A DNA stretch of 60,061 bases. Origin: an uncultured Sandaracinus sp. (GTDB lineage: Bacteria > Myxococcota_A > Polyangia > Polyangiales > Sandaracinaceae). The stretch is from NCBI GenBank assembly GCA_903828805.1, contig CAIKNO010000651.1, positions 1 through 60,061 of the forward strand. The letters are read 5' to 3'. The first letter of the stretch is position 1. Each line of letters opens with the position of its first letter. This document shows, piece by piece, positions 9,717-17,795 of this stretch. The notes below the pieces were generated by a model that saw only the letters and a program-made list of their open reading frames with translations, was not told where the DNA came from and made no database searches. Made by a program: the position numbers and the translations under genes.

Positions 9717-11000
9717 ATGGACACCTCCGAGAAGATCGTCGTCGTCGGGCTTGGCTATGTGGGTCTTCCGGTCGCCCTCGCGTTCGCGCGAAAGTACGCG
9801 CACGTGGTCGGGTTCGACATCTCCGAGAAGCGCGTCGCCGAGCTGCGGGCCGGCGTCGACCGGACCCACGAGGTCGAGCCAGAGGCGCTCCGGGCGAGCA
9901 CCATCGAGTTGACGACACGGCCCGAGGACGTCCGGGGCGCGACGCTCTTCGTGGTGACGGTGCCGACGCCGATCGACGGCAACCGGCAGCCCGACCTGAC
10001 GCCGGTGGTCAAGGCGTCCGAGACGGTGGGTCGCCTGCTCGAGCCGGGCGCGGTCGTCGTCTTCGAGTCGACGGTGTATCCCGGCGTCACCGAGGACGTC
10101 TGCGCGCCGATCCTGTCGCGGGTGTCCGGGCTCTCGCGCGACCAGTTCCGCCTCGGGTACTCGCCCGAGCGGATCAACCCCGGCGACAAGCAGCACACCC
10201 TCGAGACCACGGTGAAGGTCGTCAGCGGCGAGGACGAAGCGACCCTCGAGCGCGTCGCCCGGGCCTACGCCGCGATCATCCCGGCCGGCGTGCACCGGGC
10301 TCCGTCGATCAAGGTGGCCGAGGCTGCGAAGGTCATCGAGAACACCCAGCGAGACCTGAACATCGCGCTGATGAACGAGCTCGCGCTGATCTTCGATCGG
10401 ATCGGCATCCGGACGCAGGACGTGCTCGACGCGGCCGGAACGAAGTGGAACTTCCTGCGCTTCTCGCCGGGCCTCGTCGGCGGACACTGCATCGGCGTGG
10501 ACCCGTACTATCTGACCTCCAAGGCGCAGAGCCTCGGCTACCACCCCGAGGTGATCCTCGCCGGACGCCGCATCAACGACGGCATGGGCGCGTTCGTCGC
10601 CCAGCGCACCGTGAAGCTCCTGATCGAACAGGGGATGCAGGTGAAGGGCGCGAAGGTCGGGATCTTCGGCCTGACGTTCAAGGAGAACGTCCCCGACCTC
10701 CGCAACTCCCGGGTGCCCGACATCATCCACGAACTGCGGCAGTTCGGCATCGAGCCGCGCGTGCACGATCCCCGCGCCGATGCGGACGAGGCGATGCACG
10801 AGTACGGCCTCCGGATGACGGACCTGTCGGAGATGGAGGGTCTCGACGCCACCATCCTCGCGGTGTCGCACCGCGAGTTCGCCTCGCTGCGCGGCGACGG
10901 GTTGCTCCGACACCTCCGGCCCGATGGCGTGCTGGTCGACGTGAAGTCGTTCTTCGCCCCGGGCAGCGTGCCGACGGGCGTGCGGCACTGGGCGCTCTGA
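9717..11000 (+). CDS. Nucleotide-sugar dehydrogenase, WbpA/TviB type (UDP-HexNAc dehydrogenase)
   Basis: 'KIVVVGLGYVGLPVALAFARKY', 'SPGLVGGHCIGVDPYYL', 'GLTFKENVPDLRNSRV'. Confidence 0.9.
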   Translation: MDTSEKIVVVGLGYVGLPVALAFARKYAHVVGFDISEKRVAELRAGVDRTHEVEPEALRASTIELTTRPEDVRGATLFVVTVPTPIDGNRQPDLTPVVKASETVGRLLEPGAVVVFESTVYPGVTEDVCAPILSRVSGLSRDQFRLGYSPERINPGDKQHTLETTVKVVSGEDEATLERVARAYAAIIPAGVHRAPSIKVAEAAKVIENTQRDLNIALMNELALIFDRIGIRTQDVLDAAGTKWNFLRFSPGLVGGHCIGVDPYYLTSKAQSLGYHPEVILAGRRINDGMGAFVAQRTVKLLIEQGMQVKGAKVGIFGLTFKENVPDLRNSRVPDIIHELRQFGIEPRVHDPRADADEAMHEYGLRMTDLSEMEGLDATILAVSHREFASLRGDGLLRHLRPDGVLVDVKSFFAPGSVPTGVRHWAL

Positions 11001-11046
11001 GCGAGAGAGCCGTGGGCGCCAGACCTCATCGCGGGTGCAGCAGGTC

Positions 11047-11742
11047 ATGATCTCTCCAGTCGCGATCATCCCCGCCCGGGGGGGCAGCAAGCGGATCCCG
11101 CGCAAGAACCTGAAGCCGTTCGCGGGGCGCCCGATGATCGAGCACACGCTCGAGGCCGCCCGTGCCTCGGGATGCTTTGGCCGCATCATCGTGAGCACGG
11201 ACGACGCCGAGATCGCCGAGCTCGCCCTGCGGTGGGGCGCCGAGGTGCCGGCCCTGCGGCCTGCGGCGCTCTCGGACGACCACGCGACCACGGCGGACGT
11301 GCTGGTGCATGCGTTGACCGAGCTCGTCGCGGATCCGCCCGCCCACGCGTGCTGCATCTACGCGACCGCACCGTTGTTGCAGCCGCGTTTCCTGCGCGAA
11401 GGCCTCTCGCTTCTCGTCTCATCGGGCGCGAGCGTCGCGTTCTCGGTCACGTCCTTCCCGTACCCCATCCTGCGCGCCCTGCGGCGGGACGAGGACGGCT
11501 CGGTCGCGATGATGTGGCCCGAGCACCGGAGCACGCGCAGCAACGATCTGCCCGAGGCGTTCCACGACGCGGGGCAGTTCTACTGGGTGAACGTGCCCGC
11601 GTTCCTCGCGCAGCGTCAGCTCTTCACGCCCGACGCGCACGGCGTGCGAATTCCGAGGAAATTCGTGCAGGACATCGACACCCCCGAGGACTGGGACACG
11701 GCGGAGGCGCTCTTCCGGGCGCTCGGCGGGACGCCTGCGTGA
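11047..11742 (+). CDS. pseF: Pseudaminic acid cytidylyltransferase
   Basis: 'AIIPARGGSKRIPRKNLKPFAGRPMIEHTLEAA'; neighbours pseG and pseI. Confidence 0.9.
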   Translation: MISPVAIIPARGGSKRIPRKNLKPFAGRPMIEHTLEAARASGCFGRIIVSTDDAEIAELALRWGAEVPALRPAALSDDHATTADVLVHALTELVADPPAHACCIYATAPLLQPRFLREGLSLLVSSGASVAFSVTSFPYPILRALRRDEDGSVAMMWPEHRSTRSNDLPEAFHDAGQFYWVNVPAFLAQRQLFTPDAHGVRIPRKFVQDIDTPEDWDTAEALFRALGGTPA

Positions 11743-12833
11743 CCGTGCACGTGGTGCTCCGCGCCGATGCCAGCGCGGAGAAAGGTCTCGGGCACGCGAT
11801 GCGCTGCCTCGCGCTCGCGCAGGGACTCAAGGACCTGGGGGTCGAGGTGGAGCTCGCCGCGAAGGCGTGCCCGGACGAACTGGTCGACCGCTTCGCTCGG
11901 GAAGGCGTCCACGTTCGACGCGTGCCGGCCGGGCACTCCGTCGACGACGAACTCCTCGCCGTCACGGCCGAGCTCGGCCCCGGCGGCTGGGTCGTGCTCG
12001 ACGGCTACGATCTCGACGCGGCGTACGCCGCGGCGGCCTCGCGCACGGGCGCACGCGTGCTCGTGCTCGACGACGACGCGGCACGCCCCCCGATGCCGTG
12101 CGATGCCCTGCTGAACCCCAACCTCCACGCCCGCGCCGAGACCTACGCGGCATGGAACGTCGGCGCCTTGTGGCTCGGCACGCAATTCACGCCGATGCGG
12201 CGTGAGTTCAGGGCGCCGTTCCGCAAGGACCCGGACGCCGGGCGGGTGCTGCTGACGATGGGCGGAAGCGATCCGCCCGGGCTGACCCTCGCCCTGCTCG
12301 GGCCGCTCGCCCTCGCCCTGCCGGACGCGACGATCGACGTCGTCGTCGGGGCCGCGAACCCGCGGCGCGAGGAGATCGAGGCCGCCGCCGCACCGCACGC
12401 GCGGGTGAACGTCCTGACGGACGTGCGCACCATGAGCGAGGTGATGGGACGATGCGCGCTCGCCGTGTCCGCCGCCGGCAGCACGGCGTGGGAGCTCGCT
12501 GCGATGGGCGTGCCGATGGCGCTCGTGTCGCTCGCCGACAACCAGCGCCCGGTGGCCTCGGCCCTCGCCGCGTCGGAGGCCGCGCTCGACCTCGGCTTTC
12601 ACCCCGGCCCCTACGCCGACGGCGCCGGGACTGCGCTCGCGGTTGCGGTCCGCGCCTTCCTGAACGACCCTCCCCGCGCCCGGACGTTCGCGCAGAACGC
12701 CCGCCGCATCGTGGATGGTCGCGGTGCGCTCCGCGTCGCGGCCTTGCTGTCGAACCTCGACCCTCGTCTCGCCGACGGCGGGGCGCTTCCCTCCCCTGAA
12801 TCCTCGCCCCTCGACCCTGGAGACCTGTCATGA
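11739..12833 (+). CDS. pseG: UDP-2,4-diacetamido-2,4,6-trideoxy-beta-L-altropyranose hydrolase
   Basis: 'LRADASAEKGLGHAMRCLALAQGL' with GxGHxxR motif; GTGA overlap with pseF. Confidence 0.88.
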   Translation: MTVHVVLRADASAEKGLGHAMRCLALAQGLKDLGVEVELAAKACPDELVDRFAREGVHVRRVPAGHSVDDELLAVTAELGPGGWVVLDGYDLDAAYAAAASRTGARVLVLDDDAARPPMPCDALLNPNLHARAETYAAWNVGALWLGTQFTPMRREFRAPFRKDPDAGRVLLTMGGSDPPGLTLALLGPLALALPDATIDVVVGAANPRREEIEAAAAPHARVNVLTDVRTMSEVMGRCALAVSAAGSTAWELAAMGVPMALVSLADNQRPVASALAASEAALDLGFHPGPYADGAGTALAVAVRAFLNDPPRARTFAQNARRIVDGRGALRVAALLSNLDPRLADGGALPSPESSPLDPGDLS

Positions 12834-13909
12834 CGAACCCCATCGAGCTCGCCAGCGGACGCCGCATCGGCCCGGGGCAACCGTGCTTTCTGATTGCCGA
12901 GGCCGGCTCCAACTGGCGCATGGGCACTCCCACGCGGGACGCCCAGATGGCCCGCGCGCTGGTCGACGTGGCCGTGTGGGCGGGCTGCGACGCGGTGAAG
13001 TTCCAGACCTACCGGGCCAGCACCGTCTACGTCGAGAACGCCGGCGAGAGCGACTACCTGGCCGAGCAGGGCATCAAGCAGTCGATGGCCGAGATCTTCA
13101 AAGATCTCGAGATGCCTTACGAGATGATCGGCCCCCTGGCGGCGTACTGCCGAGAGCGCGGCATCCTCTTCAGGTCGACGCCCTTCTCCGAGGCCGACGC
13201 GGACGCGATCGATCCCTTCGTCGAACTGCACAAGGTCGCGAGCTACGAGATCAGCCACACGACGCTGCAGACGCACCTCGCGCGGACCGGCAAGCCGCTC
13301 ATCTGCTCGACGGGAGCGGCGGACCTCGACGACATCGACTTCGCCATCGACCACCTCCGCAAGAGCGGCGCGCGCGGGCTTGCGCTGTTGCAGTGCACCG
13401 CGAAGTACCCGGCCCCGCTCGAGGCCGCGAACCTGCGCGCGATCACCACCCTGGCGTCGCGCTACGGCATTCCGGTCGGCCTCTCCGATCACACCCGCGA
13501 GGCGACGATCGCGCCCTCGGCCGCGGTCGCGCTCGGCGGATGCATCATCGAGAAGCACTTCACGCTCGACAACCGCCTCCCCGGACCGGACCACCCCTTC
13601 GCGGTCACGCCCTCGGAGCTGAAGGCGATGGTGGACGCGGTCCGCGCGACCGAGCGCTCGCTCGGCACGGGTCAGAAGGTCGTGCTCGAGCAGGAGCAGG
13701 AGCTCCGGACGTTCGCGCGCCGCGGGCTGCAGGCCACGCGCCGCATCGCGCGGGGCGAACCGTTGCGGCTCGGGGACTCGCTCGCGATCCTGCGGCCCGG
13801 AAAGCAGCGCCTCGGCGCGCATCCTCGGCACATCGCGGAGATCGACGGACGGCTCGCCGCCCGGGACATCCCGGCGGGGGACGGAGTGTTCCCCGAGGAC
13901 GCGGCGTGA
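12830..13909 (+). CDS. pseI: Pseudaminic acid synthase (NeuB family, SAF domain)
   Basis: 'CFLIAEAGSNWRMG', 'KFQTYRA', 'GLSDHT', 'EKHFTLD', C-terminal SAF-like domain. Confidence 0.93.
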   Translation: MTNPIELASGRRIGPGQPCFLIAEAGSNWRMGTPTRDAQMARALVDVAVWAGCDAVKFQTYRASTVYVENAGESDYLAEQGIKQSMAEIFKDLEMPYEMIGPLAAYCRERGILFRSTPFSEADADAIDPFVELHKVASYEISHTTLQTHLARTGKPLICSTGAADLDDIDFAIDHLRKSGARGLALLQCTAKYPAPLEAANLRAITTLASRYGIPVGLSDHTREATIAPSAAVALGGCIIEKHFTLDNRLPGPDHPFAVTPSELKAMVDAVRATERSLGTGQKVVLEQEQELRTFARRGLQATRRIARGEPLRLGDSLAILRPGKQRLGAHPRHIAEIDGRLAARDIPAGDGVFPEDAA

Positions 13910-14388
13910 TCGCGGGGCGCGGCGGAAGCGTGCGTCTCCGGCGGGCCGAGGCCGCGGACTGCGCGTTCGTGTGGAACGTGAACAACGAGCCCTCCGTGCG
14001 CGCCCAATCGATCCGCAGCGCGCCCATCCCCTTCGAGGATCACGCGGCCTGGTTCGCCCGGAAGCTCGCCGATGCGAACGCGCTCCTGTGGGTCGCCGAG
14101 GCCCCCGAGGCGGTGGGCGTGGTGCGTTGCGACAAGGCGGCGGCGGGGGCGGAGATCAGCCTCGCGCTGACGCCCGGCGCGCGGGGACGAGGCCTCGGCG
14201 CGGCGATGATCGCGGCCGCGAGCGCGGCGGCGGCCGAGGCGCTCGGCGTGTCGGTGGTCGTGGCGCTCGTGCGCCCGGAGAACCAGGCGAGTTTGCGTGC
14301 CTTCGCGCGGGCAGGCTTTTCGCCCGCCGGTCGCGAGGCACGCGAAGGCGTCGCGCTCGAGCGGCTCGAGTGGCGGGGCCCGGCGTGA
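13906..14388 (+). CDS. pseH: GNAT N-acetyltransferase, PseH-like
   Basis: GNAT fold pattern 'ISLALTPGARGRGLGAAMIAAA'; position in Pse cluster; GTGA overlap with pseI. Confidence 0.75.
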   Translation: MIAGRGGSVRLRRAEAADCAFVWNVNNEPSVRAQSIRSAPIPFEDHAAWFARKLADANALLWVAEAPEAVGVVRCDKAAAGAEISLALTPGARGRGLGAAMIAAASAAAAEALGVSVVVALVRPENQASLRAFARAGFSPAGREAREGVALERLEWRGPA

Positions 14389-14440
14389 ACGGCGCGGGCG
14401 CGCGCGCGGGCTTCGGCTATTCTGCGCTCCCGCGGCGGGC

Positions 14441-15067
14441 ATGAGCGTGCGATTCGGCATCATCGACTACGGCATGGGCAACCTCCGCTCGGTGAGGAAT
14501 GCCTTCGAATTCATCGGTGCCGACGTGGTCATCGTCGAGCGCGGCGAGGACCTCGCGGAGGTCGGTGCGGTGGTGTTGCCGGGCGTCGGCGCGTTCGGCC
14601 GCGGCATGGAGGGACTGCGAAGCCGCGGGTTCGTCGAGGCGCTCGAGCGGCACGTGAGGCAGGACGGCAAGCCCATGCTCGGCATCTGTCTCGGCATGCA
14701 ACTCTTCGCGAAGACCGGCCTCGAGCTCGGCGAGCACGAGGGGCTCGGCTGGGTCGATGCCGTCGTCGAGCGGTTGCCGTCCGCCGAGGGGCTGCGGATC
14801 CCGCACATCGGGTGGAACGACGTGCACGGCGAAGGGCCGCTCTTCGCGGGGATGGGCCACCCGAGCGCGTTCTACTTCGTGCACAGCTTCCACGTCGCGC
14901 CCGCCCACGACGGGCCCTTCGTGTCCGGGCGCACCGAGCACGGCGCGCGCTTCGTGTCGGCCGTGTCGATGGGGAACGTGCACGGCGTGCAGTTCCACCC
15001 CGAGAAGAGCCACCGCTGCGGGATCCAGCTGCTGCGCAACTTCGTCGCCCTCGCGCGGGGGGCGTGA
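14441..15067 (+). CDS. HisH-type glutamine amidotransferase subunit (sugar amidination)
   Basis: 'IIDYGMGNLRSVRNAFE', 'GICLGMQLF', 'VQFHPEKSH' (class I GATase). Confidence 0.85.
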   Translation: MSVRFGIIDYGMGNLRSVRNAFEFIGADVVIVERGEDLAEVGAVVLPGVGAFGRGMEGLRSRGFVEALERHVRQDGKPMLGICLGMQLFAKTGLELGEHEGLGWVDAVVERLPSAEGLRIPHIGWNDVHGEGPLFAGMGHPSAFYFVHSFHVAPAHDGPFVSGRTEHGARFVSAVSMGNVHGVQFHPEKSHRCGIQLLRNFVALARGA

Positions 15068-15071
15068 CGGC

Positions 15072-15899
15072 ATGCTGAAGAAGCGCCTCATCCCCGTCCT
15101 CCTGCTGCAGAACGGCCAGCTCGTGCGGAGCGAGGGGTTCTCGCTGCACCAGATCCTCGGCAACCCGGTGCACGAGGTCGAGCGCTTCAACGAGTGGTCG
15201 GTCGACGAGCTCATCTACATCGACATCAGCGACGACGACGCCATCGACGGGCGGGTCGACATGAAGGTCCGTCGCGACAGCTCTCCGCTCGACCTCCTCG
15301 AGTCGGTGGCCGCCCGCTGCTTCATGCCGCTGACGTTCGGCGGGCGCATCCGCACCCTCGAGGACGTGCGCGCCCGCATCGCGCGCGGCGCCGACAAGGT
15401 CACGCTGAGCACCGCGGCCATCGAGACGCCCGAACTGATCACGCAGGCCGCGGAGGCCTTCGGCAGTCAGGCCATCGTCGCGGTGATCGACGCGCGCAGG
15501 CGCGACGCCGGGGGCTGGGAGGTCGTGTACGACCACGCCCGAAGGTCCATCGCGCCCTCGCCTTCGGAGTGGGCCGTCGAGCTCGAGCGCCTCGGCGCCG
15601 GCGAGATCCTGCTGCAGTCGGTCGACCGCGACGGCACCGCGCAGGGCTACGACCTCGAGCTCATCCGCTCGGTGACGGCCGTCACCCACGTGCCGGTCAT
15701 CGCCCTCGGGGGCGTCGGCCGGCTCGAGCACTTCGCCGACTGCATCACCAAGGGCGGCGCCTCCGCCGCCGCCGCGGCGAACATCTTTCACTTCGTCGAG
15801 CTGAGCGACCGCCGCGCCAAGCGCGCGATGGCCCAGGCCGGCGTCGACGTGCGCCTGGTCCAGACCCCTCCTGCCCAACCGAACAAGGGACGCCGATGA
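15072..15899 (+). CDS. HisF-type cyclase-like subunit (HisF2/WbpI-like partner)
   Basis: 'MLKKRLIPVLLLQNGQLVRSEGF', 'ILLQSVDRDGTAQGYDLELI', 'VPVIALGGVG'. Confidence 0.83.
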   Translation: MLKKRLIPVLLLQNGQLVRSEGFSLHQILGNPVHEVERFNEWSVDELIYIDISDDDAIDGRVDMKVRRDSSPLDLLESVAARCFMPLTFGGRIRTLEDVRARIARGADKVTLSTAAIETPELITQAAEAFGSQAIVAVIDARRRDAGGWEVVYDHARRSIAPSPSEWAVELERLGAGEILLQSVDRDGTAQGYDLELIRSVTAVTHVPVIALGGVGRLEHFADCITKGGASAAAAANIFHFVELSDRRAKRAMAQAGVDVRLVQTPPAQPNKGRR

Positions 15900-17023
15900 G
15901 ATACTGCACCCGCTGCGTGTACCCCTCCGCCGCCGCCACGCCGCTCACCTTCGACGAGAACGGCGTCTGCAGCGGCTGCCGTGGCTACGAGCAGCGCAAG
16001 AAGATCGACTGGTCCGAGCGCAAGGAGCAGCTGCTCGAGCTCGTCGCGCAGTACCGGACCGAGGGGTCGAACTACGACTGCATCATCCCCGTCAGCGGCG
16101 GCAAGGACAGCTACTACCAGACGCACGTGATCGTGAAGGAGCTCGGCCTCAAGCCGCTGCTCGTCACCTACCACGGCAACAACTACCTCCCCGTGGGCGA
16201 GCGAAACCTCTTCCGGATGCGGGAGATCTTCGACGTCGATCACCTCGTGTTCCGGCCCTCGGTGCGGGTGCTGAAGGCGCTGAACCGCCACTGCTTCCGC
16301 GTGATGGGCGACATGAACTGGCACGCGCACTGCGGCATCTTCACGTACCCGGTCCGCGCGGCGTACCAGGTGAAGGTGCCGCTGCTCGTGTGGGGCGAGC
16401 ACGGCTACACCGACCTCGCGGGCATGTACTCGATGAACGACTATGTCGAGATGACCGCGAAGTACCGGCTCGAGCACGCGCAGCGCGGGTTCGACTGGCA
16501 CGACATGGTCGGCGTCGAGGGCATCACCGAGAAGGACATGCTCTGGGCCAAGTACCCGACCGACGACGAGATCGACGAGGTCGGCATCCGCGGCATCTAC
16601 ATCTTCAACTACGTGCCGGGGGAGGCGAACGACCACGGCGCGCTGATGGAGAAGCTCTACGGCTGGGAGCCGAGCCCCGAGCCCTTCGACCGCACGTACC
16701 GCCGCATGTCGAACCTCGACGACATGCACGAGAACGGGATCCACGACTACCTGAAGTACGTGAAGTTCGGATACGGCCGAGGCACCGACCACGCGTGCAA
16801 GGACATCCGCGCCGGCGTGATGACCCGCGCGCAGGGCGTCGAGATGGTCCGCAAGTACGACCACGTGAAGCCGAGCGATCTGTACCGCTGGCTCGACTAC
16901 GTCGGGATGACGGAAGAAGAGTTCGACCGCGTCGCCGACACCTTCCGCGACCCGCGCGTCTGGTCGAAGAACGAGCGCGGGGAGTGGTCGAAGCAGAACA
17001 TCTGGGACGCCTCGGCGGGCTGA
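15896..17023 (+). CDS. N-acetyl sugar amidotransferase (WbpG/PseA family)
   Basis: 'YCTRCVYPSAA..LTFDENGVCSGC', PP-loop 'IIPVSGGKDSYYQTHVI'; 4-bp overlap with hisF-like gene. Confidence 0.88.
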   Translation: MRYCTRCVYPSAAATPLTFDENGVCSGCRGYEQRKKIDWSERKEQLLELVAQYRTEGSNYDCIIPVSGGKDSYYQTHVIVKELGLKPLLVTYHGNNYLPVGERNLFRMREIFDVDHLVFRPSVRVLKALNRHCFRVMGDMNWHAHCGIFTYPVRAAYQVKVPLLVWGEHGYTDLAGMYSMNDYVEMTAKYRLEHAQRGFDWHDMVGVEGITEKDMLWAKYPTDDEIDEVGIRGIYIFNYVPGEANDHGALMEKLYGWEPSPEPFDRTYRRMSNLDDMHENGIHDYLKYVKFGYGRGTDHACKDIRAGVMTRAQGVEMVRKYDHVKPSDLYRWLDYVGMTEEEFDRVADTFRDPRVWSKNERGEWSKQNIWDASAG

Positions 17024-17324
17024 CGACGGCGCGCGGGTGCGGGGGCCGTCACGGGCCCGGCGAATAGGCGGCGACGAAAGCTGAACTGGGCGTTCTGTCG
17101 TGGAGCGCAAGCGGTCTGCGCACGCGTCGCGTGCGCCAGCCATCTCGTGGGCTGCCCCCTTCCGTGTGTGGTGACTCACAGCGCCGATACGGAACGCCGC
17201 TGGCCGGCGGGCCCGGGGGACCTTCGAGGTCGTCCGGGCCATGACGAGGCCAGGTCCTTTCGTGACCGGGGCACGGGGTGCGTCCTTGACCGGGCCGAGC
17301 CGTTGCCTCTACGGTCGTCCCGCG

Positions 17325-17684
17325 GTGCGGACGAGTCGGCAACAGGCGTTCGAGATGGCAGCGGCCATGCTGTCCGTGCTGGCCCTCGTGTTCGCGTGCA
17401 TTCCGGGTCCTTCGGTCGCGCGTGCGTGGCGGACGGAGGTCACGACCTCCGACGCGGAGCGGCAGGACCTCGGCACATCGCTCTCGGAGGGCGCCTTCGA
17501 GGAGTCGGAGGATCCCGATTCCGACGACGACGAACTCGACACCGACGACGGGATTCTCGTGAGCGACGGCGCCTCCGCGCAGCGCGCGCATCGGGACGCC
17601 ATCCAGACACCGCCAGTAGGCGCCCCCTCAGCGCCGACCAACCGCGCGCAGGCCGCCCCCCCGACCCCGCCTCCGGAGCGCTGA
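17325..17684 (+). CDS. Hypothetical small secreted acidic protein
   Basis: 119 aa; hydrophobic N-terminus then acidic EESEDPDSDDDELDTDDG and Pro-rich tail; no homolog recognised. Confidence 0.45.
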   Translation: MRTSRQQAFEMAAAMLSVLALVFACIPGPSVARAWRTEVTTSDAERQDLGTSLSEGAFEESEDPDSDDDELDTDDGILVSDGASAQRAHRDAIQTPPVGAPSAPTNRAQAAPPTPPPER

Positions 17685-17795
17685 ACGCCACGCGCGATTC
17701 GGTGCGCACGAGCGGCGGCGATCTCGATCGCCCGCGCCTCCCCGAGGCGTCTGTCCGCCCGTGCTCGATGGGGTTCGAGCTGACGGAGCAGGGAC

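Noticed and set aside
14441-15899. Histidine biosynthesis hisH-hisF
   Set aside because: Followed by a WbpG-type amidotransferase with 4-bp overlap, no other his genes, and HisF lacks the canonical first Asp motif.
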